DNA of 64,000 nt. It comes from Phaseolus vulgaris (lineage: Eukaryota > Streptophyta > Magnoliopsida > Fabales > Fabaceae). This document shows, piece after piece, positions 33,053 through 44,084 of the stretch. Every line of letters begins with the position of its first letter. Positions within the stretch are counted from its first letter, which is position 1. Under the pieces are notes generated by a model that had not been told where the DNA came from, made no database searches, and saw only the letters and a list, made by a program, of their open reading frames with translations. A program made the position numbers and the translations under genes. The stretch is from assembly GCF_000499845.2 (NCBI RefSeq), contig NC_023754.2, positions 7,580,477 through 7,644,476 on the forward strand, in the 5' to 3' direction.

Positions 33053-35782
33053 TACTACTGCAAAATACGTAATTGACAACTGCTTATAAAGACGGTTCGT
33101 AAAAAACAGTCGTTATAAGGGAGGCGGTGACATTTTTGTTATTTTTTTCATTTTTTTGACATTTACCACGACGGTTCTCTTTAGAACCGTGTTTATATGT
33201 ATCCCGTGAGTGTTTACAAAGACGGTTCTGCCTAGAACCGTCCTTATATGTGTGGCGCGTCAGCTTACAAAGACGGTTCTCCTTGGAACCGTCCTTATAT
33301 GTTAGTGTGATTGTAAGTTCTCGGGCCCTCTCTTTTTCCTCACTCACATTCCACACTCTGATTTTCTTTTTTCACTCACCATCGCTGCAGTTTCCCTCTC
33401 ACTATTCCTCTCACGAGTTTGCGCTGCCCTCTCACTCACCGCCGCGACATATCTCGCTGCCACACCAACTTCTTCTCCGCGAGCCAGCAGAACGGCGACG
33501 CTGCGACACCGCGAGCCAGCAGATCGGCGATGCTGCGACACCGTGAGCCAACCCCATCGCCAACACGCCACCGCGAGCCAACCCCTTCGCAAGGGCATGC
33601 CACTGCGAGCCAACCCTACCGTGAGCGAGCGCACCCCACCATGAGCGAGCGCCACCGCAAGCCAACCCTACCTTGAGCGAGCGCACCCAACTGTGAGTGA
33701 GTGCGCACCACTGCGACCCAACCCCACCGTGAGCGAGCACACCCCACCGTGACCCAACCCCATCGTGAGCGAGCGTCACTGCGCAACGCGTCGTCACCAC
33801 GCCGCCATGACCAGCAAGCTGCGCACCGCGTTGTCTCCGCGCTGATAACGCTCTCGTGCCTCCCACCATGCCGCTTCTGCAACTGTGAATGAAGATGTTC
33901 ATATTTCTAAGAGCATGCTGGTGAGAAGTTTATTACTTTTAATATATGATTATCTTCTAATATCTTGGTTGATTGTGTATTTCGTTTTCAATATGATTAT
34001 TTGGAGATTGTGATGTGTGATGTGATTTTGACCTATCCAGAAAGAAGCACATCCAAAGAATTGCTCAGTATTAAGTAAATTCTGGTGAATGATTAAAATG
34101 ATTCCTTAAAGGAATGGTAAGATATTTTTGTGTATAATGATGAATAAATTATCTTGTTGATTTTGCTTGCCAAATTTTAGAAAAGTCAAAGCAAGAACAA
34201 ATGTGATCAAATGGAAATATATTTGAAAACTAGTCTTAATTATAGATATTTGAATGGAGTAGAAAACAATCTTAAATTAGTGTGAATATTATGATCAGTA
34301 CACGTATTATACTAACTTTTCATCCGATGATGGATTTTGTGGTGAATATATCTCATTCCTCATCAAACAAATGTTTTAATTATTGTGATTCAATTTTTCA
34401 TTTGTCTTTTAGCTGTTTTTTAATACAAATTTATTGATAATATGCATGCATTATATACAACTTTTTTTTTCCAGGTTTATATACTCAATCCAAAGCAAGA
34501 TGTGCACGGATTAATTAGGTTTTGATCCTTACAAGCATGCTCCAGAATTTAGAGGTAAACTTTTTCTTGTTCTATATGTGGCCAATGCTGATTCTCTATT
34601 CCATTAAACATTATCATTGATATAGATTTTATAATAATTATTGTAAGAGAAATTATCGTATATAAAATATTTCTTATATTTCTTACTTTTGTGATAAAAA
34701 CTTAAACATTAAAAAGATAGAACGAATAAAATATTTTAATTGATTTCTCTCTCTTTTTTTACTTTATTTTTCTCTCAAGCTTTTTTCCTTTCAACAACAC
34801 ACTAAATATTAAGCTGGAAAAAAATCAATTATGGTTATTTGATTAAAAAATGTTTTTTAAATATACTTTTTTTTCAATTAAATATACTGATCACTTAAAT
34901 TTTGTTTGATAAAAGTAATTAATTTTTTTCTATTCAATGGCACTGTGTTAAAGAAACCTATTATACTTTTTATAATGCCAAGAGAAACATGTTATAATTT
35001 TTTTATTTCATTTTAAATAATGTATCCATATAATTAAATTTACAACTTAATGTCAGATTAGTTCTCAAAAATACAATCTAATGTCAACTTGATTATTTTG
35101 TACAGTTTAATGACAAAATCTATTTTTTACAGTTTAATCAGTTTTAGAAATTCATATTTAATTGTTGTATCTTCTTTTTAATTGAGAAAAAAAATCACGC
35201 CTATCCAACAAAGGGGGACTTGGGTTCTCTAGAAATAGTCTATTTGGTTTAAAGTGTAAGATACTTAAAAACTGAGAATATAAAATAATCAAAGAATAGA
35301 AATAGTGACGAATTGGAGAGTTTTATTTTCAGCACTCAATCTTTGCACCATATTCTTTGTATCATATTTGGGCATTAGAGGTGATGATGATTAGTTAAAT
35401 AAAAGCACAAAATAAAAGTTTTATTAATTTATTGTATGTATATTTTTCATTTTTGTGTATGATTTTAAATTTTTGATTTTCTGGAATTGAATTTTTTATG
35501 CAGGAGGTTTGAAATTTATTAAAAACCAATATTTTTTTTAAAAAACCCACATACAACGACTGTTCCCATGGGAACTGTCTTTAAAAGTTCTTTTAATTTT
35601 TTTATTTAAAATTCACTTATGACCTCGGTTAAAGGAACCGTCGTTATAAACATTTATAACGACGGTTGACCAACCGTCGTTAAAAATGCCTACTTTATAA
35701 CGATGCCTGCAACAACAACGGTTTAAAGACCGTCTTTAAATGTTCTTTTTAACCGTCGTTAATGTACCTTTTTGCACTAGTG
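33053..35782. mobile_element. Non-autonomous CACTA element 2, AAT duplication
   Basis: The right end, read inward, is CACTAGTGCAAAAAGGTAC; the left end is the mutated TACTACTGCAAAATACG. AAT flanks both sides (33050-33052, 35783-35785). Both ends carry hairpin-forming units built on GACGGTTCT...AGAACCGTC (33170-33300 left; 35560-35760 right, including the palindrome AACGACGGTTGACCAACCGT... at about 35658). No transposase domain is visible. The inside is AT-rich apart from a GC-rich block at 33395-33800. Confidence 0.82.
33395..33800. repeat. GC-rich minisatellite inside CACTA element 2
   Basis: Two copies of a 31-bp unit starting CGCGAGCCAGCAGAACGGCG lie at about 33478-33540. They are followed by roughly ten looser 16-20-bp units built on CGTGAGCGAGCGCACCCCAC and CGCGAGCCAACCCC. 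Base composition is unlike anything else in the window. Open frames on both strands here come from the repeats and lack any domain. Confidence 0.8.
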
Positions 35783-35990
35783 AATATTCATAACAAAAAT
35801 CTTGGTAGTTAATTTAGATACTAATTTCAAAATCATTTTATAAATTTTTTTTATCAATAATAAAATTCACTTTAGATACCAAAAATTGTTTAGTCTCTAC
35901 AATAATATTTAATTTAGTCAATATAGTTATTAATTATTTTTTTGTCTCTAAAGTTAGTTGTTATATGATTATTTTCTTGTAATGAAAGTA
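35783..35990. mobile_element. Right half of the MITE-like repeat
   Basis: GGTAGTTAATTTAGATACTA and TTTTGTCTCTAAAGTTAGT continue the repeat interrupted at 33052. Family-related sequence follows at 36045-36331. Confidence 0.55.
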
Positions 35991-36044
35991 AAGTTACCTT
36001 TGTTGCAATGTAATCAATAACTATAAATTCACATATCAAATCAT

Positions 36045-36331
36045 GAAATAGAAACCAATTTTAGAGACAAAAAAATAATTAGTTGATATATTGACTAAAT
36101 TAGATACTCCTTTAGAAACTAAAAAAGTATTGGTATTTAAATTAGTTTCTGTTATTGATAAATAGATTCTAAATTAGTATCTAATTACCTACCAATTATT
36201 TAGATTCTAATTTATAATTTTATTAATAATAAAAATTACTTTAGATACTAATAATTTTTTAATCTCTAACATAGTATTTTAGTCAATATAGTGATTAATT
36301 ATTTTTTATCTTAAAATTAGTTTTTATTCAA
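36045..36331. mobile_element. MITE with long imperfect terminal inverted repeats
   Basis: The left end GAAATAGAAACCAATTTTAG and the inverse of the right end, GAATAAAAACTAATTTTAAG, continue in parallel through ATAATTAGTTGATATATTGA on the left and ATAATTAATCACTATATTGA on the right, about 60 bp. Length is about 290 bp and there is no ORF. The superfamily is not clear (Mutator-like or hAT-like). Confidence 0.65.
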
Positions 36332-36340
36332 TAATTTTCT

Positions 36341-36367
36341 TTATATATATATATATATATCATTTCT

Positions 36368-36409
<42 letters not shown>

Positions 36410-36414
36410 TCTTT
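36341..36414. repeat. TA microsatellite
   Basis: Two TA runs are separated by CATTTCTTTATA. Confidence 0.9.
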
Positions 36415-37037
36415 CTATCACCGTGACTTTTTCTCTCTTTCATTTATCATGTTGATAAGCTTTAAAGATAGTTAAATAGACCTTATAGAAGCAGTAAAAT
36501 CAAAAGTAAATAGACCTTATGAGATTGTATGCCATAGAATTCCATAATTACGCACTAAGACCCACATTGATACCAGCAAAACCAGAAAAATAAACACAAA
36601 TCTAGAGGGTGGTCAACTTTCACCATTCAAACCTTCCACAGCATTTTAAAAAATTGCACTTTTTTGAAAATAGAAGTACATAATAAGAAATGAAGAAAAT
36701 AATAAATAATTTCATCTTTCTTAATCAAATAAAAGATTAAAAAAATTAAAGAATATATATATATATATCGTTTCCCAAGTTACACCAACTTTATGTTTTA
36801 ATGCTTCACTAACCATTAATTGCTCTGAAAAAGTAGTCAATTTAAAAAAAAATATATAAAATGAAAATAAAGCAATAAAAGGAAAACCTAAATTTGGTAA
36901 ATGATGTCACATTTTTAAAGCTTCATCTTAGTAATCAACAACATAAGTAGGTGAATAAGATTGATCTTTGTGTTACATACATATCTCTAGGTTCAACAAA
37001 TGCATTAGGATTACAATTATTAATATCCCATTATCTA
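36415..37037. other. 3' flank of the AHL-like gene
   Basis: AT-rich with another short TA run at 36757-36768. No gene is seen. The 3' untranslated region of the AHL-like gene probably lies just below 37038. Confidence 0.5.
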
Positions 37038-37274
37038 TTATCTATTATTGTCGTTACACTTCACAACAATAGCTGCCACCATTACCCCATTTTCTGCAAC
37101 AACTTTTCCTCCAACACCCCCGATGAAGCTTCGTTCTTTAAATCCAGAAAAGGAAATGCTAAAAGAACAATAAGGGTCAATATTTAGGGTTGATGATGAT
37201 AAAGATGAAGATCTATTGAAAGCAGCATTATTTAAGTAGATGCCATTAAGGGAAATTAATTTGAAAGGTCCATA
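37038..37274 (-). pseudogene. 3' part of AHL-like gene (end of PPC domain)
   Basis: The minus strand from 37274 encodes YGPFKLISLNGIYLNN, then CSFSISFSGFKERSFIGG and VGGKVVAENGVMVAAIVVK, and ends with TAA at 37038-37040. This is the second half of a PPC (DUF296) domain, the part that packs AHL proteins into trimers in the nucleus. The frame is fully open. It joins the part at 40192-40554 in frame through the shared 15-bp TTTGAAAGGTCCATA, giving about 195 codons before interruption. The LINE at 37275-40191 lies between the two parts. Confidence 0.88.
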
Positions 37275-39402
37275 TTACTTGTTGGAGTTATCTACAAGAT
37301 CATTACCAAAATCCTGTCATGTCGTATGAAGAAAATCATGCCTTTGATCATTGACGATTGCCAGTCAGCTTTCCTAAGCGACAGAGGACTTATGGACAAC
37401 GTTGTTATGGCAAACGAAGTTCTTGAGGAGACTAGGAGGAAGACGAAGAGTGGGGTATGTTTCAAGGTGGACTTTGAAAAGACGTATGATTCTGTAAGGT
37501 GGAGTTTTCTGCTTGATATGCTGCGGAGGTTGGGTTTTCATGACAAATGGATATTGTGGGTTAAAGGGTTTCTGGCTTCGTCATATGTATCTGTGCTGGT
37601 CAACGGAAGCCCCTCTGAGGAATTCAAACCTTCTAGGGGGTTGAGACAGGGCGATCCATTGACCCCTTTCTTGTTCTTAGTGGTGGCTGAAGGTTTAGCA
37701 AGGATGGTAAGACAAGCTTTGAGAAAGGATATGCTCAAGGGAGTAAAGGTGGGAAGGAACAACATTGAGTGCTACCTACTACAGTTTGTAGATGACACAC
37801 TTTTCATGTGTGAAGATTCTTTTGATAATATTTTTGCAATCAAGGCCATCCTTCGGTGCTATGAAATGGTTTCAGGTTTAAAAGTCAACTTCCACAAATC
37901 TAAGTTGGTGGGAATCGATGTGGATAGTTTTGTCATGAATACATATGCGAAGACTTTAAATTGTAATACCATGAGGATCCCCTTCCAATATCTGGGGGTA
38001 GAAGTGGGAGGAAATCCGAGGAAGAAACAGTTATAGGAACCTGTAGTAAGGAAAATTGAAGTTAGACTTAGTTCATGGAAAGGGAAATTCCTATCCATGG
38101 CAAGTCAGATTAGTCTACTAAAATCGGTGTTCACTTCCATACCATTGTTTTACCTTTCTATATTCAAAGCCCCGGTAACAGTGTGTAACAAAATCAGCAT
38201 CATTCAAAGAAAAATTCTTTGGGATTGGGGAAGACAAAACAAATCGATCTCTTGGGTTAGTTGGGACAATGTTTATAAGCCCCTAGAGGAAAGTGGTCTG
38301 GGAGTGAAGGAGACTAGGAATTTTAATTAAGCTCTTTTGGCAAAATGGAAATAGCGGCTTATGTCTGGTGAGGGAGGAAAATGGAAAGAAATTCTTTTAT
38401 CCAAATACGGTACATAACCAAATATAAGACAGGCTAGGCTAAAATACCAATCTTGGTGGTGGAGGGATCTAGCCAAGATATGTGGTGACGGGGTTGAAGA
38501 AGGATGGTTCCAAAAGGCTACTGCGTGGAAAGTAGGCAACGAGGCCACAGTGAAATTTTGGGAAGATGTGTGGATACAATCCCCTAGTCTAAAAACATTG
38601 CATCCCAGACTCTACTCTTTGTCTTGCGATCAAGGTAAGTTAGTGGGAGAGGTAGGAAGATGGGAAGAGGACAGTTGGCGGTGGGGGTTGAATTGGAGAA
38701 GGGACAGGTACAAATGGGAGTCTAATTTGGAGATAGATTTGCTATCTATACTGAGTAAGGGGAGTATGTGTAAGGAAGCCCATGACCATCTCCTTCGGAG
38801 GGGGAACTTGAAAGGTATGTTTTCAGTTAAATCAACTTACTCTATTTTGGCCAACCATCAACAAGTTAGCATAAGGGAATGTGTGTTTTTGTAGTTTATG
38901 GCAAGCAAAAGCCATGCCAAAAGTGCTTGTCACTGTTTGGAGAGTACTTTTGGATAGAATTCCAACTAGAGTCAATCTTATGAGAAGGGGTGTGTTGGTG
39001 AATTCGTCTTTGTGTGCGTTATGCAATATGTTAGAAGAATCCTCTCAACTCCTCTTCCTTGACTGTGTTTTCGCACAACGAGTTTGGTCAAGGTGCTATA
39101 GTTGGATCGGTATTTTGGGGCCCAAAACAAGGGTATTAAGAATCATATGTAGAATTTCCATTTAATCAATCTCTTTAATAAACAAAATCAGGTGTGGCTA
39201 GGATTGTGGGCGGCAATTGTCAGTTGCATTTGGAAACAAAGGAATCTGGTGGTTTTCAAGGAAGGGGTTTGACGCTGATGAGATTTTCCAGAATGCCCAA
39301 CTACACTCTTGGTTGTGGTTAAAACACAAGGTAGTTGGCTTCTCCTACGCTTTCTTTGATTGGATTATGAACCCGAACCAGTGCCTTCTCGCTGTGGTGT
39401 GA
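37275..39402 (+). pseudogene. LINE ORF2: reverse transcriptase and zf-RVT region
   Basis: RT copies LINE RNA at the target nick. The frame begins LVGVIYKIITKIL, passes QSAFLSDRGLMDNVV and GLRQGDPLTPFLF, and has the catalytic LQFVDDTLFMCE at about 37783-37818. It is open to a TAG at 38034 and then continues in the same frame with stops at about 38328, 38352 and 38414. A frameshift at about 38885 moves it to the frame of the zinc-binding zf-RVT end (CALCNMLEESSQ, 39020-39055), which has lost its expected His. The last codons (SWLWLKHKVVGFSY) end at TGA 39400-39402. Not functional. Confidence 0.9.
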
Positions 39403-40191
39403 GTGTGCTGACTCTTAGGCTGTAAAAATCACCTATTTTCCTGAAGTAGTTGGGTTTTGATGTGGTAGACACAAGGTGGTAACACATGTCAAGGGGGCTG
39501 GTGCAAAAACAGAACTGTGAACACAAAGGGAAAGCAGGTATGATGCTAGCCGAACGAAGGGGCAATACCAATCTTGGTTGAAGAAGCTATGGAGGGCAGC
39601 AATTAATTTTGTGGTCCCAAATCTAGAAGTGGAGTTGCAGTAGTGAAGAGTGGCAGTTATGAACCTGCAGAATGAGAGGAGTGGCTAGCCGGGTGATTGG
39701 GGGGCTAAAAGAAGAAACAGGTTGCTGGAGTACGTTTTGTACACCAGTGAAATGAGGAGAGGGTACAAGGCTTCGGGTATGGCGTTAACAGGAAGGTGTG
39801 GAGCGGCGAATGGTTCATCGGCTCTGAGTGCTGGATTAGTGTGGAGCAGGGGCATCCTCTTTGATTAGACTAATCGCTGCCCACCTAAGCTTTCCATCCC
39901 AAGCTGCTGTTAACACTTTACAAGTAGTGCTTGCTGCATACTAATTCTGAATTTTACTTTCAATAGGTTGCGGTTTTTTTTTGTTTCTGGCGGTTTCTGG
40001 TTTGTTAATGTTGTTCTGGTTGTGCTTGGTTTTCTTAGGTTGGCATTTTGGTATCTAACAGATTTAACCCTCCCTGAAAATGGGTTGAGGGTTGTTAGTT
40101 CTGATTTTTTGGTAAACAAATGTGGTAGTAGTTCTCTAAACTTTTGTAAGTATCCTGTAAATTTAATTTATTCACCGTTGAGAAATTTTTT
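39403..40191 (+). other. LINE 3' untranslated region
   Basis: No ORF domain is present. The segment lies between the end of ORF2 and the second copy of the 15-bp target repeat and has the GT-rich character common in plant LINE tails. It ends ATTTTTTTT at the duplication. Confidence 0.7.
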
Positions 40192-40554
40192 TTTGAAAGG
40201 TCCATAAACAGTGAAAGAAGAAGCATGACAATGAGTGTTACGAACAGTGACATTGGAAATAGTGGTTGATGCGTTTAGTACTACGATGCTAACTTGGTGG
40301 TGACGAGCGAATTGAACAATTGTCTTGATCACATCATAGCTAGCAGGAACTTCAATGAAAACGGGTTTTACAACATTCCGATTGGCTTTGTCAATCCCAA
40401 GTAATGGTTTTGGCTTGTTCTTAGAACCTACGGGCCTACCAATTTTTTTCTTTCTTGATATATGGTGGTGACGAGTAATAGAGGATGATGGACCAACAAC
40501 ACTATCAGTACAGTGGTCAGAAGAGGAAAGAGAAGAGGAGGATAATGGAATCAC
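40192..40554 (-). pseudogene. 5' part of AHL-like gene (AT-hook and start of PPC)
   Basis: The protein part has a Ser-rich N-terminus, a histidine run, then the AT-hook core GRPVGSKNKPKP, and the PPC start KPVFIEVPASYDVIKTIVQF continuing to SFTVYGPFK, where the LINE begins. AHL proteins bind AT-rich DNA and regulate growth and transcription. The frame stays open upstream to a TAA at 40723-40725, but no in-frame ATG occurs in that stretch; the only nearby ATG (40560-40562) is out of frame. The start codon may be lost, in an upstream exon, or non-AUG. The usual RGR before the AT-hook proline is IGR here. Confidence 0.88.
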
Positions 40555-40625
40555 AGTATCATCAGGTTCAACCGTAGTTAAATGGGTAGCAAATATTTGT
40601 GTGAGATTCAGATGGATATGAAAGA

Positions 40626-40632
40626 GATATAT
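40626..40632 (-). promoter_or_regulatory. Possible TATA box of the AHL-like gene
   Basis: TATATAT on the minus strand lies about 75 bases before the open AHL frame becomes recognisable. Given the missing start codon, the assignment is tentative. Confidence 0.35.
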
Positions 40633-40722
40633 AAAGGCAGATAGAAAAGGAGATAGAAAAGGAGAGAGAAAATAAGAGTAACCTTTCTGAAGAGAATTAA
40701 GGAGAATGAATTTCTTAGGCAG

Positions 40723-42639
40723 TTAAAGGAAAAAAAAAAGATGCGTGATTGCAGGGTCTTCTTTAAATGATAAATCAAACAAATGTTAAGGGTATTTGAA
40801 TGTGGAGTTACCAACTGGAGTGATGAACAGATAAGATCAGTACTACCCAAAAGATTTTTTTATGATGATTATACAATATTTATTTTATCACGGTTCAATA
40901 GTAAACATAAATACATCTAATATATAAAGTTTACATTTTTGTTTATGTAAGTTGAAAAATTGTCATAATTGAAAAACCGTAATAATAAACTTAATTTAAC
41001 AGTTTTTCTTGTAAACACATGTGTGATTTGAGATGGATGAAGGCTAATGAAAACATTAATTAATATTGAGATTATAGATGAGGTTAACTATATAGTAACT
41101 GTCATGAATTAAAAGATCATTTATGTTAATGAGATATATATGAATTTCACATGTAAGGATTAAGCAAAAAAAGTTGCAAGATTTCAGGGTCTCTTTATAT
41201 GCTATGGAACAAAAGATTTTAATGTTGCATGTGATACTGAATTCTATTTTTAATTCTTTTTTCTGTTTATCAATATTCCTACTGAAAATTGCTGAATAAG
41301 ATTAAGTCTACTTTTAGTTTACAGAAAATGAGATATTTTTTCTTCTTGATTATATTTTTGTTAAAAGTGAGATTTTTTTCCTTCTATATATATTTTTTTA
41401 TAATTAAGGATGACTTCAACTCATACAATTTATTTTATATTTTGTTGTGATCAAGATTGGTTATGATATACAGGGAAAAATATCAAGAAAAATACCATTT
41501 TGCTCTTCTATTATGATGAAGTGGTTCTTAATATAAAAGTATTTGTAAAAGAAGAAATTTCTTTATAATAACAGAATTATAAAATATATGTGGTTATATT
41601 TTTCCTACATTTTTTTTAGTTTATGCTTATTTTCTATTTAGACCAAATGTGGTAATAAGATTTTGTTTAGTTAAGAAAGGAATCTTATAAAGAATAGTTA
41701 GAAATTTAATCTTTGAAATTTGAGTGCATCATTATTAGAATTCGTAAAAAGTAACGGTCCACTCCGGTTTAGTTTGCATAAATAAGTTAAGTGAAAAATT
41801 CTACCGATTCAATCTAGTCCATGTTTTAAAAGAGTAAAAAAAAAATTAATGTGTTACATAATTAATGTTAAAATAGTTGGCTCTTGAAGGAAGGTTAAAT
41901 AAAGAACTAGACTCTTCTCTCGAATAACTAAACTAAATTGTCCGGCAAACAAGTACAACCAAAACAATACAAAATATTTCTATACTTATTTAACTAAATA
42001 CATGAGTTAGGTTGACCTTTTCCAAAAATTCTTATGAGGTTCTACTAATTAATTTAATGATTACAAAAAATATACAAATCCTCTTAGTTACGAGTACACA
42101 AATTCTCTTAGTTACAACAAGTACAAAAATCAATCATGATTTTCATGTCTTAATCTTCCTCCTAGATGAAGACTTAAAAAACTAATAACAAGAAACTCGG
42201 AAAGAGAGAACAATTTAAAATCACTAGGTTGCTTCACAAAGTGAAGTATTTCAAAGGTTTCACTTACTCAGAAAGAACACTTAGAAGCTTATGAATACTA
42301 GAAGGTTGTATAACACTTGTATGTAGCTTTGTATTCTTCTTCTTCTTCTTTCCTTTATATAGGATTTTGAAATAATTGTTGCTTCGTCACATTTGTTAAG
42401 ATATAATCTTCTTCAATTAATTAATTTTGTCAGTTATGTTGTTTTAGCTTTGCATTCCATGATATGTTTTTAAGTATAAGCTTAATATGGAAAGTCTTGA
42501 TTCGTTAGAGCTTTTGAATTCTCTTTCAAAAAAAAGAGAATAAAGTTCAATTGCAACTAATAGTGTATCATGTTTCTTTTGTTTCCTTTTTCATGTTTTA
42601 TAATAAAAACAATTTATGATGTATACTTTTTATATAAAC

Positions 42640-42682
<43 letters not shown>

Positions 42683-42860
42683 ATAACTTCATTGTCACCA
42701 TAGTTTTCATTTTGTTTTATATTTCAAAAGCATTTATGGTTACGACTTTGGTTACATGATCTAATTTAGCCAAAAGTAAATAACTATTATTAGAACATTT
42801 GATGTTGGAAACATTTACTAGAGATGAACTTCAACTAGCATAAAACACACATCATTGAAG
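40723..42860. other. AT-rich intergenic DNA with a TA microsatellite
   Basis: No gene is seen on either strand. A TA run is at 42645-42679 and a CTT run is at about 42336-42351. This is upstream of the AHL-like gene and may contain its regulatory DNA. Confidence 0.55.
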
Positions 42861-44076
42861 AGGCAAGAAGAAAGTCTACATGTTTACCTACAATGCCACA
42901 TGACCAAGCAACAAGTGGAGGATAAGTTGTTATTGCATGGAGTCAATTACTTTGCTTAAGGACAAACACGATTTTAGGTTGGGGGCAGTAAATTTCATGT
43001 AAAAAGTTAGACACTTATGGATTTTAATTGTTGATTAATCTATGACTCAACCATAATTTGAGAAGTTTAGACTTTAATAATATATTTTTTAGTCATAAGA
43101 TTAATGAAGTCATTTGATCTCTTTCGTTTGCTTCCGGTTCATGGAAGATGGGGTAAGGCTTGGGCAACCTTGTTAATTTCAGGAAATTAAGGAAAAATGA
43201 AGCAGAGGGCTAGAGGATGAATAAAGAGGCTTTAGAAGATAGAAAACAAGGAATTGTTCATCCAAGAATCTCGCTTAGGCAAAATTGGTCTAGAGGAAAA
43301 CCTAGTCCAAAAGCCAAATTCACTCAAGCTCGTTCATGCATCAGGTTCTCGCTCTCGCCAAGGATTCGCCCAAGTGAGAATGCTCTAGAGATCGAGCTTG
43401 TTCTAGTGCCAAGCTCGCCCAAGCTAGCTCAAGTTCGCTGAAATCTTGCACATCACTTGCCCAAGACTCGCCCAAGCTAGAATGCTCCATAGAGAAGAGG
43501 TTATTAATTAAAAGTCTTACTTAAGCAAAATTTGCTAGCTTGAGCGAGATGACACTTACCCAAAGCCCGAAAAAAGGTTAAATATAAAGGAGTTAAGGAG
43601 AAGAGTACTCCTGGAGAAACCCTAGTAGTCGTACATGAAGGAGAAAGTCTTTCAACTTTCTCCTCTTGTTTTCTATCATCTTTTAAAGCGTGTAATGGAT
43701 ACCATGAATGGCTAATTTCCATCCTTTGAGATTTAATGTAATCCTTTCAAACTCTTATATATTTTGATAATATTTATATATGATTTTCTATTTCTATTTG
43801 ATATTGGTATTTTTGTTTTATGCTTAAAGCTTGATTCTATTCTTGAATTAGATTCTTGGATATGACTGGAAAATATTTCTAAGAATTTGTCCTAATTGAA
43901 AATACTTGATATATTTAGATGCTAGGAATAAGTTTTGATATATCAAATGCTTTATAACATCTTTTTTTCTTGATAAGTTTGTTAAATAATTGAGGAATCA
44001 GTGTTTAGGAGATGATCTTAATAATTTCATAATTGAGGAATCAATGTGAATGAATCTTTATGTTGCATCAATCTCA
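42861..44076 (+). repeat. Gypsy LTR-like remnant rich in CGCCCAAG words
   Basis: Positions 43260-43560 contain many variants of CTCGCCCAAGCT, a word typical of some legume gypsy LTRs. CTTGTGGGTTTGACATCCGTC at about 45720-45740, beyond the hAT insertion, looks like the end of the same LTR. The open frame at 43217-43441 comes from these repeats. Family placement is uncertain. Confidence 0.45.
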
Positions 44077-44084
44077 CTTAATTC

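Larger units (their letters stand above)
37275..40191 (+). mobile_element. 5'-truncated L1-type LINE inserted in the AHL-like gene
   Basis: This 2917-bp non-LTR element lies in the opposite orientation to the gene it breaks. A perfect 15-bp direct repeat, TTTGAAAGGTCCATA, flanks it at 37260-37274 and 40192-40206. The element begins inside the RT domain, so the endonuclease and first ORF are lost; 5' truncation is usual for LINEs. Its 3' untranslated part (39403-40191) ends in a run of T rather than the expected A tail. Confidence 0.93.

Noticed and set aside
33344..33902. Arg/Trp/Ala-rich frames of 80-156 residues on both strands
   Set aside because: Produced by the GC-rich minisatellite; low complexity and no known domain.
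43217..43441. 74-residue frame with SPKLAQVR-type repeats
   Set aside because: Derived from repeated CTCGCCCAAGCT words of an LTR-like remnant.
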